From contig NZ_CP104694.1 of assembly GCF_025398735.1 (NCBI RefSeq), positions 5,855,465 through 5,919,464 on the forward strand: DNA of 64,000 nt, written 5' to 3'. Of this stretch, positions 16,346-25,900 are shown one piece after another. The position numbers were made by a program, and so were the translations under genes. A model generated the notes under the pieces. The model saw only the letters and a list, made by a program, of their open reading frames with translations. It made no database searches and was not told the origin of the DNA. The DNA comes from Tahibacter amnicola. GTDB lineage: Bacteria > Pseudomonadota > Gammaproteobacteria > Xanthomonadales > Rhodanobacteraceae. Numbering within the stretch: position 1 is the stretch's first letter; the number at the start of each line of letters is the position of its first letter.

Positions 16346-16894
16346 TCAGATGCCGCTGCCGTTGCTGGCGAAGATGCGGTCTGTCACGCCTTCGCCGTCC
16401 GTGAAACGGTAAATCACGTCGGCCTGTGCGAAGCGGGACTCGGCGCCACCGGAGAAGATCTCGTCGGCGGACTTGTCCTGCATCCTGGCCAGTACGGACT
16501 GGTTGCCCAGCTCTGGCTGGCCACTGCGGGCGGCGAACAGGGCGACGGCGGCGACCAGGCTGGCCGCAATGGCACCCCATTGCCAGCCACGTTCTTCACC
16601 GCGGCGACCGCGGGCGGAACGGGTGTGACGTTCACGAACCTCATGCACCGGCGCGGCGTGCGCCAGCGAGCGCGCGAGGTCGGTCGAGGCTGGTTCCAGG
16701 GCGCGTAACAGACGGGTCAGGTCCGCATGAGCCGCTGAACCGGCCAGGGCGGCTGCCACGGCATCGCGTTCATGCGGAACGACGCGCCCGGCAGACGCGC
16801 GGACGGCCGTTTCGGCATCGATCAACGCCCGGGCACTCAGCGTCGGCGCCGCGGTCATTTCGCGATAGAGCTGGGAAAGGCTTGGCTTAGTCAT
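16346..16894 (-). CDS. membrane protein, putative anti-sigma factor
   Basis: A 182-residue protein starting MTKPSLSQLYREMTAAP. One membrane helix (GAIAASLVAAVALFAA) lies in the middle, after a soluble N-terminal half and before a short C-terminal part ending in DGEGVTDRIFASNGSGI. It is encoded directly after, and overlapping by eight bases, an ECF-type sigma factor, with its ribosome site (GGAG) inside the sigma gene. This is the standard layout of a membrane-bound anti-sigma factor. No ZAS zinc motif (HxxxCxxC) is present and I cannot match it to a named family, so the role rests on context. Confidence 0.7.
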   Translation of the reverse strand: MTKPSLSQLYREMTAAPTLSARALIDAETAVRASAGRVVPHERDAVAAALAGSAAHADLTRLLRALEPASTDLARSLAHAAPVHEVRERHTRSARGRRGEERGWQWGAIAASLVAAVALFAARSGQPELGNQSVLARMQDKSADEIFSGGAESRFAQADVIYRFTDGEGVTDRIFASNGSGI

Positions 16895-17498
16895 CGTAGT
16901 CTCCGGCTCCAAGCTCACGCAGGCGTTCTTTGAGTTCATCCAACCCGCGCGAGACCAATTTTCGTGCCGCTTCCGCCGAAGTGCCGATCAGATCTGCAAT
17001 CTCCTGCAGGGCAAACCCTTGCAGGTGCAGGGAAATCGGCAGGCGCCGTCGTTCCGGCAGCGCGTCGAGACAAGCTTTGAGCTTCTCGACATGCTGGGTA
17101 CCGCTGGCGCTTTGCTCCGGGCCGGCGGTCTCATCGGGAAGGCTGATGCCCTCTTCCGACTCCTCCGGCAGCGGCTCGGCAGCCCTTACCTGGGCCCGAC
17201 GCAGGGCGTCGATCACGGTACTGGCTACCACTCGCTGGATATAAGACGCATGAAAGGCCGCAGACCGGTCACGCTCGACGGCACGCCATAGCCGGATACG
17301 GACTTCCTGCTCCACATCCTCCGGGTCGATGCCGTGTTGCCCCAGGCCGTGGGAGATCACCAGCGCCCGGACTTTGGCGCCGTAATCGGCCAGCAGGCGC
17401 TGCAATCGCGCGTGGTTGGGGTCGGCACTATGGCCCACGGGGCACCGGCATTCGGGAGAAAAGCGCGCATCCTGCGGTAAACGGCCAGCCCGTGGCAA
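16887..17498 (-). CDS. RNA polymerase sigma factor, sigma-70/ECF family
   Basis: The region 2 motif DPEDVEQEVRIRLWRAV and the region 4 helix-turn-helix (LPERRRLPISLHLQGFALQEIADLIGTS, here only described) identify an ECF-like sigma factor of about 183-203 residues. The start is uncertain: the longest frame opens with TTG at 17498, and GTG at 17438 is also possible; neither has a clear ribosome site. It is co-transcribed and overlapping with the membrane protein downstream, its likely anti-sigma factor. The signal it answers is unknown. Confidence 0.88.
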   Translation of the reverse strand: MPRAGRLPQDARFSPECRCPVGHSADPNHARLQRLLADYGAKVRALVISHGLGQHGIDPEDVEQEVRIRLWRAVERDRSAAFHASYIQRVVASTVIDALRRAQVRAAEPLPEESEEGISLPDETAGPEQSASGTQHVEKLKACLDALPERRRLPISLHLQGFALQEIADLIGTSAEAARKLVSRGLDELKERLRELGAGDYDD

Positions 17499-17535
17499 TC
17501 CAGAGGGCCGGGGACATCCGGCCTGTCCCGCATGG

Positions 17536-17558
17536 CCGGCCGGCAGGTTGCCGGCCGG
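17536..17558. terminator. GC-only hairpin after the CBS gene
   Basis: A perfect ten-base-pair stem CCGGCCGGCA / TGCCGGCCGG with a three-base loop, six bases beyond the CBS-protein stop on the minus strand. There is no T tract. Confidence 0.45.
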
Positions 17559-17564
17559 TGATAT

Positions 17565-17993
17565 TCAACCGGCGATGTAGCGTTGCAGTTGCGCCAGCTC
17601 TTCGGCCTGCTCGTCGATCACGGCCTTGACCAGGTCGCCGATGGACACGACGCCGACGACCTTGCCGGCGTCCATCACCGGCAGATGCCGGATGCGGCGG
17701 TCGGTGCACAGGCGCATGCAGGCGTCCACGGTGTGCTGGCCGGAAACCGTTTCCACCGGCGACGACATGATCTGCCATACCGGCGTTTCCGCGGAAGAAC
17801 GGCCCAGCAGGATGACTTTCCGCGCGTAGTCGCGCTCGGAAATGATACCGACCAGCTCGCCGGCCTGCATGACCAGGAGCGCGCCGACGTGGTGGTCGGC
17901 CATGGCCTGGATCGCCGCCAGGACCGGCTGGTCCGGGTCGACCGAAAACACTTCCCGCCCCTTTCCCTGCAGCAAATCTTTGACTTGACGCAT
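17565..17993 (-). CDS. tandem CBS-domain protein
   Basis: A 142-residue protein made of two CBS motifs (about residues 8-66 and 75-133), with GELVGIISERDYARKVIL in the first and GKVVGVVSIGDLVKAVI in the second. Stand-alone CBS pairs (Bateman modules) bind adenosyl nucleotides such as AMP, ATP or SAM and regulate partner proteins. The start at 17993 has GGAGG upstream, so the longer in-frame extension, which would overlap the neighbouring gene, is rejected. The partner is unknown. Confidence 0.92.
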   Translation of the reverse strand: MRQVKDLLQGKGREVFSVDPDQPVLAAIQAMADHHVGALLVMQAGELVGIISERDYARKVILLGRSSAETPVWQIMSSPVETVSGQHTVDACMRLCTDRRIRHLPVMDAGKVVGVVSIGDLVKAVIDEQAEELAQLQRYIAG

Positions 17994-18052
17994 GGCGCCA
18001 CCTCCATCACGGCCTGCCGCCAGTGTACTGCGCACGGACAGGGCATTGGGGG

Positions 18053-18081
18053 CCGGCCCGCCCGCCCTGCAGGCGGGCCGG
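18053..18081. terminator. GC-only hairpin after the BNR-repeat gene
   Basis: A perfect ten-base-pair stem CCGGCCCGCC / GGCGGGCCGG with a nine-base loop, six bases beyond the stop codon on the minus strand. No T tract follows. Confidence 0.45.
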
Positions 18082-18087
18082 AGCGAA

Positions 18088-20763
18088 TCATTCGAAGCCG
18101 TTGGCGAAAATCGTGTCGGTGATCGGAGCGATGGGCAGCGGCCAGGCCCAGGCACCGCGCGAACGCGTGAACACGGCAAGCGTGGTCAGTCCGCGGTCGA
18201 CGACCAGATCCCAGATCATGGCGTGAGGCAGGGTTTCAAAACGTTGCCAGACTGGAGCCGCGACACTGATGTCATTGGTGAAATACAGACCCCAGTCGGT
18301 TCCCGCGAAGACCTGCCCGGGCACATTCGGATTGACCATGATGGCGTTGACCGGAATGTTCGGCAGGTTGCCGGACTTGTTTTCCCAGGTGAAGCTGGCG
18401 CACTGGGCGGTGCAGGTGACGCGGTATACATGTCCCGGTGTAGACGGGGTATTCTGGTCGAAGCCCCCGAGCGCGGCAAACGCGACGAGCGGATTCTGGC
18501 CATCGGTGACGACGTCCATCACCGGCCGGTTGGGCAGCACCGCATTCGCGGCTGTCACATTCACCGCCAGCGCATTGTTCGCACCCGCGACGCCGAGATT
18601 GAAGACGTACTGCACATTGCCGTCGCTGGTTCCCACCACGGCAATGGTCGGATCGGTGAACGAGTACGCCATCTGGTTGATGAAGGAACGGTTGTCCGAG
18701 CCGAGGATGAGGGTGTTCTTGGTCAGGTCGCCGGTCTTGGCCTGCCAGCTGGACGTCGGCTGCGCGCCGGACAGGGTTTCCCACAAACGATAGGTGCCGG
18801 CCAGCATGCGGCCGCAACCAACCGTCCCCGTCACGCAGCCGGAATTGGCGACTGCAGTGTCGCCGTGCTTGTAGATTTCCAGCGGCATCAGGAAGCTCTT
18901 GCGGTCGCTGGACCATGCGCCGGACGCACTCACGATGCCGCCGAAGGGGCCGGTGGTCGACATCACCAGTGCGCCGTTCTGCGCCTGGTAGTACCAGCGC
19001 TGGGCATTGACCGGCTCGATGCGCGTGAAGGTCCCGTCGCCGCTGTAGGTCGACTCCCACTGGCGCACGCCCGGATCGCCGCCGAACAGCACGGCGGAAC
19101 TGCCGTTGTCCTGCGCGCCGCCGCTGGCGCCCGGCGTTGCCGAGTTTGCAAAGTTGGCGGTGATGTCACCCGAGTAGAACTCGATCGTGGAGAGCGAATC
19201 GTTGATCGGCGTCAGCGTCGGTGTCGGCGCCTGCGCATTCGCGGTGTAGTAGACGCCGCCGTCCGAGCCCACCAGCATGCGGTTGTGGTCGTTGCCGACG
19301 AAGGCGCGCGCGTGATGGTCGACATGTGTACTTCCGCCATTGTATCCGCATGTCACATTGGTAAACGTATCACCCCCGTTGGTCGAACGGAACAGATCCA
19401 CTGCGCTGGCAAAGACGATGTTCGGATCCGTCGGTGACACGCTCAGGCCGGCGTCGTACCACATCTGCTGGCCCGACGCCGAACAACCGGTGAATTCGGC
19501 GTCGGCGTCGACAGTACGCGTCCAGGTCAGGCCGGCATCGGTCGATTTCCACACACCGAAGACGTTGCGGTTGGTCGAATGCGCAGCCATCGCGTAGACG
19601 ATCTGCGGATTGCTCGGCGCCGAGGCCAGCTCGATGCGGCCCAGGGTCGTGGTCGGCGTACCGTTGCCGGTGCCCGCCGGCCAGTTATTGTTGGACAAGG
19701 TCCAGTCGCCCACGGCCGGGCAGCCACTGCTCGGCATAGCGGTGCGGTAGACGCCATTGGCACCGTTCTTCGCCAGATCCGGCTGCACGGGTGTCGCAAG
19801 GCCGCGCGTTCCGACAGCGGCGAGCAGCGTGGTCGATCCGGCGTTATTGATGGCAAGAAGACCCGTGATGTCCTGGCGTTGCGCCGTTCCGCCGCTGGTG
19901 AAGGCATTGGTGAAACACGGTCCGGACCAATTGGCGCCCGCATCGTAGGAAAAGTAGACGCCCGTCTTGGTGCCAACGGCCAGTTTCTGCGAATTGTTCG
20001 GATCGACGGCAACCTTGCCGATGGCCTGGTACTGGGGATGGCCGCCGGCGGAAGGCGTGTAGAACGGCGTGAAGACGTCCGCGCCCAGGACGGACCAGGT
20101 CTCGCCTGCGTCCGTGCTCTTGAGCACGCCTGCGGTGCCGAACGAGAACGATCCGAAACGCAGGTCGCCGGTGCCGGCATAGACGGTGTTGTGGTTATTC
20201 GGGTCGATCGTCAGGTCGCCGATGGCGGTACTGGCGATTTCCGGAAGATCGGTCTTGATCGTCCAGGTGGTCGCGGCGGAACAGCAATTGGTCGACTTCC
20301 AGACGCCGCCACCATCGCTGCCAAGGTAGGCGATCGTGGTATCTACCGGGTCGACCACCAGCACATTGGTACGACCAGCCACATGGCCCCAGCCCCATTC
20401 GGAATCGTTCAACGGCTTGGGACCGAGCAGCGTGAACGCATGGGGATTGAGCGCCAGCGGCGATACGCCGGCCCGGCGCTGCGCAAACTCGCCGGCCGGA
20501 ATGCCCGACACCAGCTGTTTTTCCTGTTGCGCCGCCTCGGCCAGCCAGGTGTGTTCGAAGCGGCCGGTGGGATACGCCACGCGCATCGCCCAGAAATCGC
20601 CCTTTGGCGGCGTCGTCGCCTTGCTACCCGATTCGTTCGCTTCCTCCTCGTGCTCCTGTCGCGCGAGCGACCGGGTCTGGGTCGACTGGCATCCGGCCAG
20701 ACTGAGGCTACCGAGGGAAAGGGCCAGCCAGATCAGGCGGCTCAGGGGAACAGGTCGGGACAT
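18088..20763 (-). CDS. BNR/sortilin-like beta-propeller lipoprotein with C-terminal IFANGFE tail
   Basis: An 891-residue exported protein. The start at 20763 (GGAG nine bases upstream) gives a lipoprotein signal with lipobox LAGC (Cys25). The body repeats Asp-box elements, for example KSTDAGETW, KSTDAGLTW and RSTNGGDTF, with NTVYAGTGD and IVFASAVD strands, as in multi-blade sortilin/VPS10-type or GH74-like propellers. No catalytic pair of GH74 is identifiable. It ends PITDTIFANGFE, matching the tail of the pectate-lyase-like protein. A lipid anchor at one end and a putative sorting tail at the other is unusual. Function unknown; adhesion or binding of a surface polymer is possible. Confidence 0.82.
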   Translation of the reverse strand: MSRPVPLSRLIWLALSLGSLSLAGCQSTQTRSLARQEHEEEANESGSKATTPPKGDFWAMRVAYPTGRFEHTWLAEAAQQEKQLVSGIPAGEFAQRRAGVSPLALNPHAFTLLGPKPLNDSEWGWGHVAGRTNVLVVDPVDTTIAYLGSDGGGVWKSTNCCSAATTWTIKTDLPEIASTAIGDLTIDPNNHNTVYAGTGDLRFGSFSFGTAGVLKSTDAGETWSVLGADVFTPFYTPSAGGHPQYQAIGKVAVDPNNSQKLAVGTKTGVYFSYDAGANWSGPCFTNAFTSGGTAQRQDITGLLAINNAGSTTLLAAVGTRGLATPVQPDLAKNGANGVYRTAMPSSGCPAVGDWTLSNNNWPAGTGNGTPTTTLGRIELASAPSNPQIVYAMAAHSTNRNVFGVWKSTDAGLTWTRTVDADAEFTGCSASGQQMWYDAGLSVSPTDPNIVFASAVDLFRSTNGGDTFTNVTCGYNGGSTHVDHHARAFVGNDHNRMLVGSDGGVYYTANAQAPTPTLTPINDSLSTIEFYSGDITANFANSATPGASGGAQDNGSSAVLFGGDPGVRQWESTYSGDGTFTRIEPVNAQRWYYQAQNGALVMSTTGPFGGIVSASGAWSSDRKSFLMPLEIYKHGDTAVANSGCVTGTVGCGRMLAGTYRLWETLSGAQPTSSWQAKTGDLTKNTLILGSDNRSFINQMAYSFTDPTIAVVGTSDGNVQYVFNLGVAGANNALAVNVTAANAVLPNRPVMDVVTDGQNPLVAFAALGGFDQNTPSTPGHVYRVTCTAQCASFTWENKSGNLPNIPVNAIMVNPNVPGQVFAGTDWGLYFTNDISVAAPVWQRFETLPHAMIWDLVVDRGLTTLAVFTRSRGAWAWPLPIAPITDTIFANGFE

Positions 20764-21009
20764 GCAGCGAATCTCCAGGCGAGGAGTGCCTTGCGCCTGC
20801 CTCCCTGCTGTACGCACCGACACGCGAGCGGAATGGCCCATGGGCCGCAATGCCCCCAGGCGTCTGGCCGACCTTCCCCATCTGCCAGCTGGTCAACCGC
20901 AGGTCAACCAGCGAATGAGCATGCATCAGCCCGAAACCTCCGTCCATAGCCGGAATAGTCGGCACCGTATTGCCGGACTGCAGAAGGATCAGAAAACCCT
21001 CGACCCCGG

Positions 21010-21954
21010 TTAGTCCACTCGCACCGTTTGCGCCGGATGAAACCGGTCAATCAGGTACAGCGGGCGCTGTTTCGCTTCGACGTAGGTGCGGCCGAGGTAC
21101 TCGCCGATCATCCCCAGGGCCATCAGTTGCAATCCGCCCAGAAACAGCACCACGACCATCAGCGACGGATAGCCGCGCACCGGATCGCCGAACAGCAGCG
21201 CCTTGGCGAACACCCAGATGGCGAACACGAACGCGATCACGGCGGAAAAAATGCCGACATAGGTTGCCAGCCGCAGCGGAATGGACGAGAACGACGTGAT
21301 GCCTTCCAGGGCAAAATTCCACAATCGCCAGTAATTCCATTTGCTATCACCCGCGAAACGCGGATCGCGGTCATACACGATGGAGGTCTGCGGAAAACCA
21401 ACCCAGGTGAAAAGCCCCTTCATGAACCGCTGGCGCTCGCGCAGCAGTTTCAGCGCGTCGATCGCGCGCCGGCTCATCAGGCGGAAGTCGCCGGTGTCGC
21501 GCGGAATCGGCAGGTCTGTCATGCGTTCCATCACGCGATAGAAGGCGGTCGAAGTCCACTTCTTGATCCACGTCTCGCCGGCGCGGCTGGCGCGGGTGCC
21601 GTAGACGACGTCGAACCCTTCGCGCCACTTCTGCACGAACTGGCCGATCAGCTCAGGCGGGTCCTGCAGGTCGGCGTCGATCACCACGACGGCGTCAGCA
21701 TCCGCGTGGTCAAGGCCGGCCGTCAACGCCAGTTCCTTGCCGAAATTGCGGCTGAGCCTGAGGGTGGAGACACGCGGGTCGGCCGCGCGCAGCGATTCCA
21801 TCACGGCATAGGTATCGTCGCGGCTGCCGTCATCGACGTAGAGCACGCGGCAGTCCAGATCCAGACCGTCAAACACGGCGGCGATGCGTCGCTGGAACTC
21901 ACGCAATCCATCGCTTTCGTTGTATGCGGGCACGACGACGGTGAGGCTGGTCAT
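21010..21954 (-). CDS. glycosyltransferase family 2, polyprenyl-phosphate sugar transferase-like
   Basis: A 314-residue GT2 enzyme. The N terminus LTVVVPAYNESDGL, then CRVLYVDDGSRDDT, VVVIDADLQDPPE (the DxD metal site) and KGLFTWVGFP fit the GtrB/ArnC/DPM1-like group, which moves a sugar from a nucleotide donor to undecaprenyl phosphate. Two C-terminal membrane helices (IFSAVIAFVFAIWVFAKALL and MVVVLFLGGLQLMALGMIG) anchor it on the inner membrane. ATG 21954 is chosen over the TTG at 21960. No flippase or acceptor transferase is next to it, so the glycan it feeds is unknown. Confidence 0.9.
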   Translation of the reverse strand: MTSLTVVVPAYNESDGLREFQRRIAAVFDGLDLDCRVLYVDDGSRDDTYAVMESLRAADPRVSTLRLSRNFGKELALTAGLDHADADAVVVIDADLQDPPELIGQFVQKWREGFDVVYGTRASRAGETWIKKWTSTAFYRVMERMTDLPIPRDTGDFRLMSRRAIDALKLLRERQRFMKGLFTWVGFPQTSIVYDRDPRFAGDSKWNYWRLWNFALEGITSFSSIPLRLATYVGIFSAVIAFVFAIWVFAKALLFGDPVRGYPSLMVVVLFLGGLQLMALGMIGEYLGRTYVEAKQRPLYLIDRFHPAQTVRVD

Positions 21955-22037
21955 GGGCAAGCACCGGGAGAAATCGCGGGAGACTAGCCCGTCATTGTGA
22001 CAGACATCCGGTGATCGCGCCGCGAAATGTCCCTGGC

Positions 22038-22766
22038 CTACTGGCGCAGGTAGGCCGCACCGCCCAGCTGGCGCGCCTGGCGTTCGATCCAGGCGGCCCG
22101 GCGCAGCACGTAGGCCGACGGGCGATCCACCCGGAACCGCTTCGGATTGGGCAGCACGGCCGCCAGCAACGCCGATTCACGCGCCGTCAGCGCACCGGGG
22201 GTTTTGTGGAAGAAGTGCTGGCTTGCCGCGGCAACACCGTAGATGCCGTCACCGAACTCGGCGACGTTGAGGTAGACCTCGAGAATGCGCTGCTTGGACC
22301 ATAGCAGCTCCAGCAGGACCGTGTAGTACGCCTCGACGCCCTTGCGCACGAAACTGCGGCCGTTCCAGAGGAACAGGTTCTTTGCCGTCTGCTGCGTGAT
22401 CGTGCTTGCACCACGCATGCGTTCGCCGTCTTCCGCGTCTTCGATCGCCTCGCGGATTGCTTCGACGTCAAAGCCGTGGTGGTCGGGAAACTTCTGGTCC
22501 TCGGCCGCCACCAGGGCGATCGGCAGCTCGCGCGACACCTGGGCGATCGGCACCCAGCGCTGCCGCAGCGTGAAGCCCTTTTCCCCGGCACTCCAGGCCT
22601 GCCACTGGCGCTGCAGCATGAAGGCCGAATACGGCACCGGCACGACGCGCAGCAGCAGCACCGTCAGGATGCTGCCGACGACGAACACGCCGGCAACCAC
22701 CAGCACCCAGCGGAGCAGGCGGCGGTACCAGCGGACGCGGACAGCGGGCGATTTGCGGCGGGGCAT
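22038..22766 (-). CDS. mtgA: monofunctional peptidoglycan transglycosylase
   Basis: A 242-residue GT51 enzyme with an N-terminal membrane anchor (LLRWVLVVAGVFVVGSILTVLLL). The catalytic motif AAEDQKFPDHHGFD contains the key glutamate. RGASTITQQTAKNLFL and WSKQRILEVYLNVAEFGDGIYG complete the family signature. It polymerises lipid II into glycan strands in the periplasm. There is no transpeptidase domain, and the length equals E. coli MtgA. The start at 22766 lacks a strong ribosome site. The long upstream extension has poor composition and is rejected. Confidence 0.95.
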   Translation of the reverse strand: MPRRKSPAVRVRWYRRLLRWVLVVAGVFVVGSILTVLLLRVVPVPYSAFMLQRQWQAWSAGEKGFTLRQRWVPIAQVSRELPIALVAAEDQKFPDHHGFDVEAIREAIEDAEDGERMRGASTITQQTAKNLFLWNGRSFVRKGVEAYYTVLLELLWSKQRILEVYLNVAEFGDGIYGVAAASQHFFHKTPGALTARESALLAAVLPNPKRFRVDRPSAYVLRRAAWIERQARQLGGAAYLRQ

Positions 22767-22852
22767 GGTCGACGCAGGCGGACCGGTGGCAGCGGACGAG
22801 CGGGCGAGTATAGAGCGAGCGGGCCGGTACCCGTTTGCGACGCGGGCCAAGG

Positions 22853-22880
22853 AAAAACCGCGCGACCAGGGGCCGCGCGG
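22853..22880 (-). terminator. intrinsic terminator of the subtilase gene
   Basis: On the minus strand the stem CCGCGC / GCGCGG with an 11-base loop is followed by TTTTT. It lies 57 bases after the stop codon of the S8 peptidase gene. Confidence 0.8.
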
Positions 22881-22936
22881 CGGGTCCTGCAGGGCCGGGT
22901 GCCCGCAGTCGAGCAACCGGCCGTTACCACATGGGC

Positions 22937-25900
22937 TTAGTGGCACATGTAGGCGTTGGGCTCCAGGCCATCCTTGAACAGAATGTCCACGTTGCCGATG
23001 CGCACTTCATCGAGGAAGAAGCCCTCGAATTCGGTAGCCGGGTCGGACGAGCTGCGCCAGCGGATCTTCACCGTCTGGCCGGCCAGGCTGGCCAGGTCAC
23101 GCGAGAATGGCTTGAACACGGCGGCGCCGGCGGCGTTGTTCGCCGCGTTGTTGGACGAAGCTGTCGTCTTGCCGCTGAACGCCCCGTGGCTGGCCGCGTA
23201 ACTGCAGGCATTCACCGGCGGCGACCCGGTTTCCGAGAAGTCGCTGGGATAGCCGCCATCGGGCGGCAGGTCGGTCCAGGTGGTGCCGCCGTCGGTGGAG
23301 TACTCCATCACGACACCGTCCCAGTTCGTCTCAAGGTTGTAACGGGCCTTGAAGGTCAGGCGTGCGCCGGCCGGAATGGTCAGCGCCGGCGTCTCGATGC
23401 CGCCGCAGGTGCTGGCCGTGTAGTTGGCGCCGTCCGCCGCCGTGGCATAGCTATGAGTCGGCGTGGTCGAGCTGGTCGCAGTGATACGCCACGGCTGCTG
23501 CAGCGTCATATAGGCGTGAGTGTCCACGTCGTCCAGGAAGGTCAGCGGATCCGGCCCATTCGCACCAGCCGGGGTGGCCTGCAGCGTACGCGCGGTCGGC
23601 GAGGCATTGCCGAAGCTGTCCTTGGCGATCACACGGTAGTAGTACGGGCGACCGTTCTCCACCGTGGTGTCGTCAAACTGGGTATTCGGCGTGGCCGTGG
23701 CCACCTGCACCGGCGAGGTGAACTCCGGCGAGGTGGAGCGGAAAATGTCGTACTTCATGCCGGACGAGGTCGGGCAGCCGGTCTGGGCAGCAATCCAGTC
23801 CAGGCGAACGCGGCAGCTGGCGCTGTTGGCATTGGCCGTAATCGTCGACTGGTTGAACGTCGGCACCAGTGTGCAGGTGTCGGTGGAGACCACGTCGACG
23901 CATTCAGAGACGTCACCTTCGACATCGCCACTCACGCCACGAACCTTGTATGCGTAGGCGAATCCGCCCTGCGTGCGATCGTCAACGAGCGGGCTTGAAG
24001 CACCGTGGGCGACCAGGCGGAAGTCGCCCGGCGCGGCGTTGGTGCAGCCACCATCGGCGCGGTAGAGCTGGAAGCTCTGCGCCCCGGCCGGGGCCGCGAA
24101 CTCCACCTGCACCGCAGTGGCGGTGTTGGAGGCTTCCAGCAGGGTCGGCGCGGCGTAAGCCGGCGTGACATTCGGCAGGCCGAAAGCTCCCGAAACAGCC
24201 AGGGCGTAGCCCTGCGAATCGGTCAGCGTCCGACCATTGCCCGGCACTGCCGCACCAATCACGCGGAAGGTATAAGCGCCCGCGGCCGGCGCTGTGAAAC
24301 GCACCTGCTCCACCGTGTTTTTCGCATCCGCGGTACCGCCGCTGACGGAGACGCCGGCGTTGAACACATTGCCGCGGTAAACCGTGCTGTCCGGGCCGAC
24401 GACCTCGAGGTTGAGGTTGTTGACCAGCGTCGCAGCGACACCGGAAGCGGCTTCGGGATCAAACCAGGTCAGCGTGGCGCGCAGTTCCTGGCCCGCGGCG
24501 ACGGCACTGATGGTGTAGGTGTCCGTCTGGCCCGTCTTGAGACCGGTCGCCGTGGTGCGTTCAAACAGGCGCAGGCGGCGCGCATCGTTGCCATTGCCAA
24601 GGGTGTTGGCAAACCAGAGATTGCTGTCCAGCCATGCGCGGCCCCAGCCGTAGGTCGCCTTGCCGAACTCGCTGCCCTGGATCGCATTGGTGCCGTTGAG
24701 AAGAATGGCCTTCATGGCCATGCCGCTCGGGTTGTAGGCATCCGCGGCCGTCTTCACGCCGCGCGGATAGAAGCCTTCCATGAAGTACTGGCGCACCAGC
24801 GCGGCGTTGCCCGCGATGGTCGGCGTCGCCATGGAGGTGCCCGACATGCCCTTGGTCGCCGGTGCCTCGGCGGCCGCGCCGTTGTTGGTATCACCCGCGG
24901 CGGAAATGGTCGAGGAACCCGGCGCCATGATATCCGGCTTGATGCGACCGTCCGCAGTCAGGCCGCGCGAGGAATAGCCCGCAACCGTCGTGCTGCCGGC
25001 GTGACCCAGCGCGCCGACGGTCAGGCCGTTCTTGGCGTTACCGGGCGACCCCACGGACTGCGTGCAAATACCGTTGATGAAGAGCGGCGTCGGGCAGACG
25101 TTACCCTGGAAATCCGGTTCCAGCGTCAGGTCGCCTTCATTGCCGGCAGCGATGATGACGAGGTTGTCCGGCAGCATCCACGACTGGTAGTCGACGTCAT
25201 TGTCGTTGCTGCTGTACTCACCGAACGTCGGGGCACCCCAGCTGTCGCTGTGCAGGCGCGCACCGCCGTAGTAGGCCTGCTCGAGCGTGGCGCGAACGTC
25301 GTTCAGGCCGGTCAGGCCGTCGGCACTGCCGATATCCTGGAACAGCAGCTGCGCATTCGGCGCCATGCCGTCGGCCAGCTCATGGTTGGCCGCGGTCGGC
25401 GTCGAGGCAACGTAGGTGGTCGCATTGAACGTGCCGGCGGCATCGCCCAGCACGGTGCCACTCACGTGCGTCCCGTGGAAGACACCTTCGTCATACGCGG
25501 TCGCACCGGGCTGCACCCAATAGGCGTAAACCTTGCGATCCGGATAGATCGGTCCCCCCGTCGGCGGCATGGAATTGTTCGCGTCGGTGATCGCGACGAC
25601 CGGCCCGCTGCCCTTGTTGAGCGTGGTGAAGAACGCTTCGTTGCGATCCAGACCCGAGTCGGCGACGGCGACGATCTGGCCGGAACCGAACAGGTTGTGA
25701 TCCCACATCGGTAGCGGCGCGCCCACCGCGCCGCTGCCCGACAGTGCCGCGGTGGCGTTGCCCTGGATCGCGGCTACGGCACCGGCGTTGCTGGTCTTGG
25801 GCTTCACGTAGCGTTCGATCCAGGCCACACCGTCAACCCGCGCGGCAGCATCGATAAGGGTGGCGACCTCGTGCCTGGCCACGCGCACGCGCAGGCGTGG

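Noticed and set aside
18000-18179. N-terminal extension of the CBS-domain protein to 18179
   Set aside because: It would overlap the end of the BNR gene and has Pro/Arg/Ser-rich noise, while ATG 17993 has GGAGG directly upstream.
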